Assembly (NCBI GenBank): GCA_964516815.1
Contig: CAZEXK010000009.1
Location: 1 to 55,038 of the forward strand
Origin: CAIJNA01 sp964516815
Lineage (GTDB): Bacteria > Campylobacterota > Campylobacteria > Campylobacterales > Arcobacteraceae
Length of the DNA stretch: 55,038 bases
Direction of reading: 5' to 3'
Shown: piece after piece, positions 55,038 through 55,038 of the stretch
How positions within the stretch are numbered: the stretch's first letter is position 1
Layout of the letters: every line of letters begins with the position of its first letter
The notes under the pieces: generated by a model
The model's input: only the letters and a program-made list of their open reading frames with translations
The model's database searches: none
What the model was told of the DNA's origin: nothing
Program-made: the position numbers and the translations under genes

Positions 55038-55038
55038 A

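Noticed and set aside
1..55038. CRISPR arrays, rRNA genes and complete insertion sequences.
   Set aside because: No regularly spaced direct repeats, rRNA-like sequence or intact transposase was found on reading through both strands.

Overview
The window is about 27% GC by eye, densely packed, and reads as a chromosome segment of a Campylobacterota (epsilonproteobacterial) species. The best fit is Arcobacteraceae or a close relative. The pointers are a monomeric NADP isocitrate dehydrogenase next to mdh and sucCD, an oad/pyc-type biotin enzyme next to pckA, a ruvA-ddl pair, a RibBA whose second half is degenerate, a long TrmB, and an lpxL next to a waaC-like gene. This placement is inference from gene content and synteny; no database search was possible.

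Layout. 1-180: tRNA-Gln and initiator tRNA-fMet on the minus strand behind a near-consensus promoter. 285-1313: ribBA. 1378-6366: minus-strand operon oadG-oadA-oadB-pckA (oxaloacetate/pyruvate/PEP node). 6367-6718: regulatory gap with a micro-ORF, followed by an S24/CI-type repressor. 7404-8656: a CNNM/CBS membrane protein with a possible leader peptide before it and a 38-residue ORF after it. 8663-9592: argF. 9781-14780: ruvA-ddl-RND transporter-small acidic protein. 14796-26216: a long minus-strand run (rluD, FN3 lipoprotein, trmB, ftsE, ftsX, envC-like, IMPase/CysQ-like, ferredoxin, ppx/gppA, truncated heptosyltransferase, lpxL-like, mgtE). 26236-29553: rodA-mreD-mrdA elongation genes. 29598-35997: TCA block sucCD, two tandem malate dehydrogenases, icd. 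36128-41307: mltG, divergent AsmA-like giant, dnaB. 41308-42008: a badly decayed gene. 42009-42800: mscS. 42885-53143: a three-gene operon headed by a 2975-residue exported repeat protein, followed by a tiny lipoprotein and an SH3 plus beta-barrel outer membrane protein. 53397-54794: fumC. 54845-55037: a frameshifted integron-type integrase remnant running off the right edge.

The genes form coherent themes. The TCA/gluconeogenic genes (oad, pckA, icd, mdh x2, sucCD, fumC) cover much of C4 metabolism. The envelope genes (ftsEX-envC, rodA-mreD-mrdA, mltG, ddl, lpxL) cover growth and division. The least ordinary region is the giant surface-protein operon. The clearest traces of decay are the heptosyltransferase stump, the 41.4-42.0 kb pseudogene and the integrase remnant. 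Several start codons were moved from the longest frame to the start supported by ribosome binding sites and family N-termini (ftsX, rluD, mltG, dnaB, the SH3 barrel protein, mreD).
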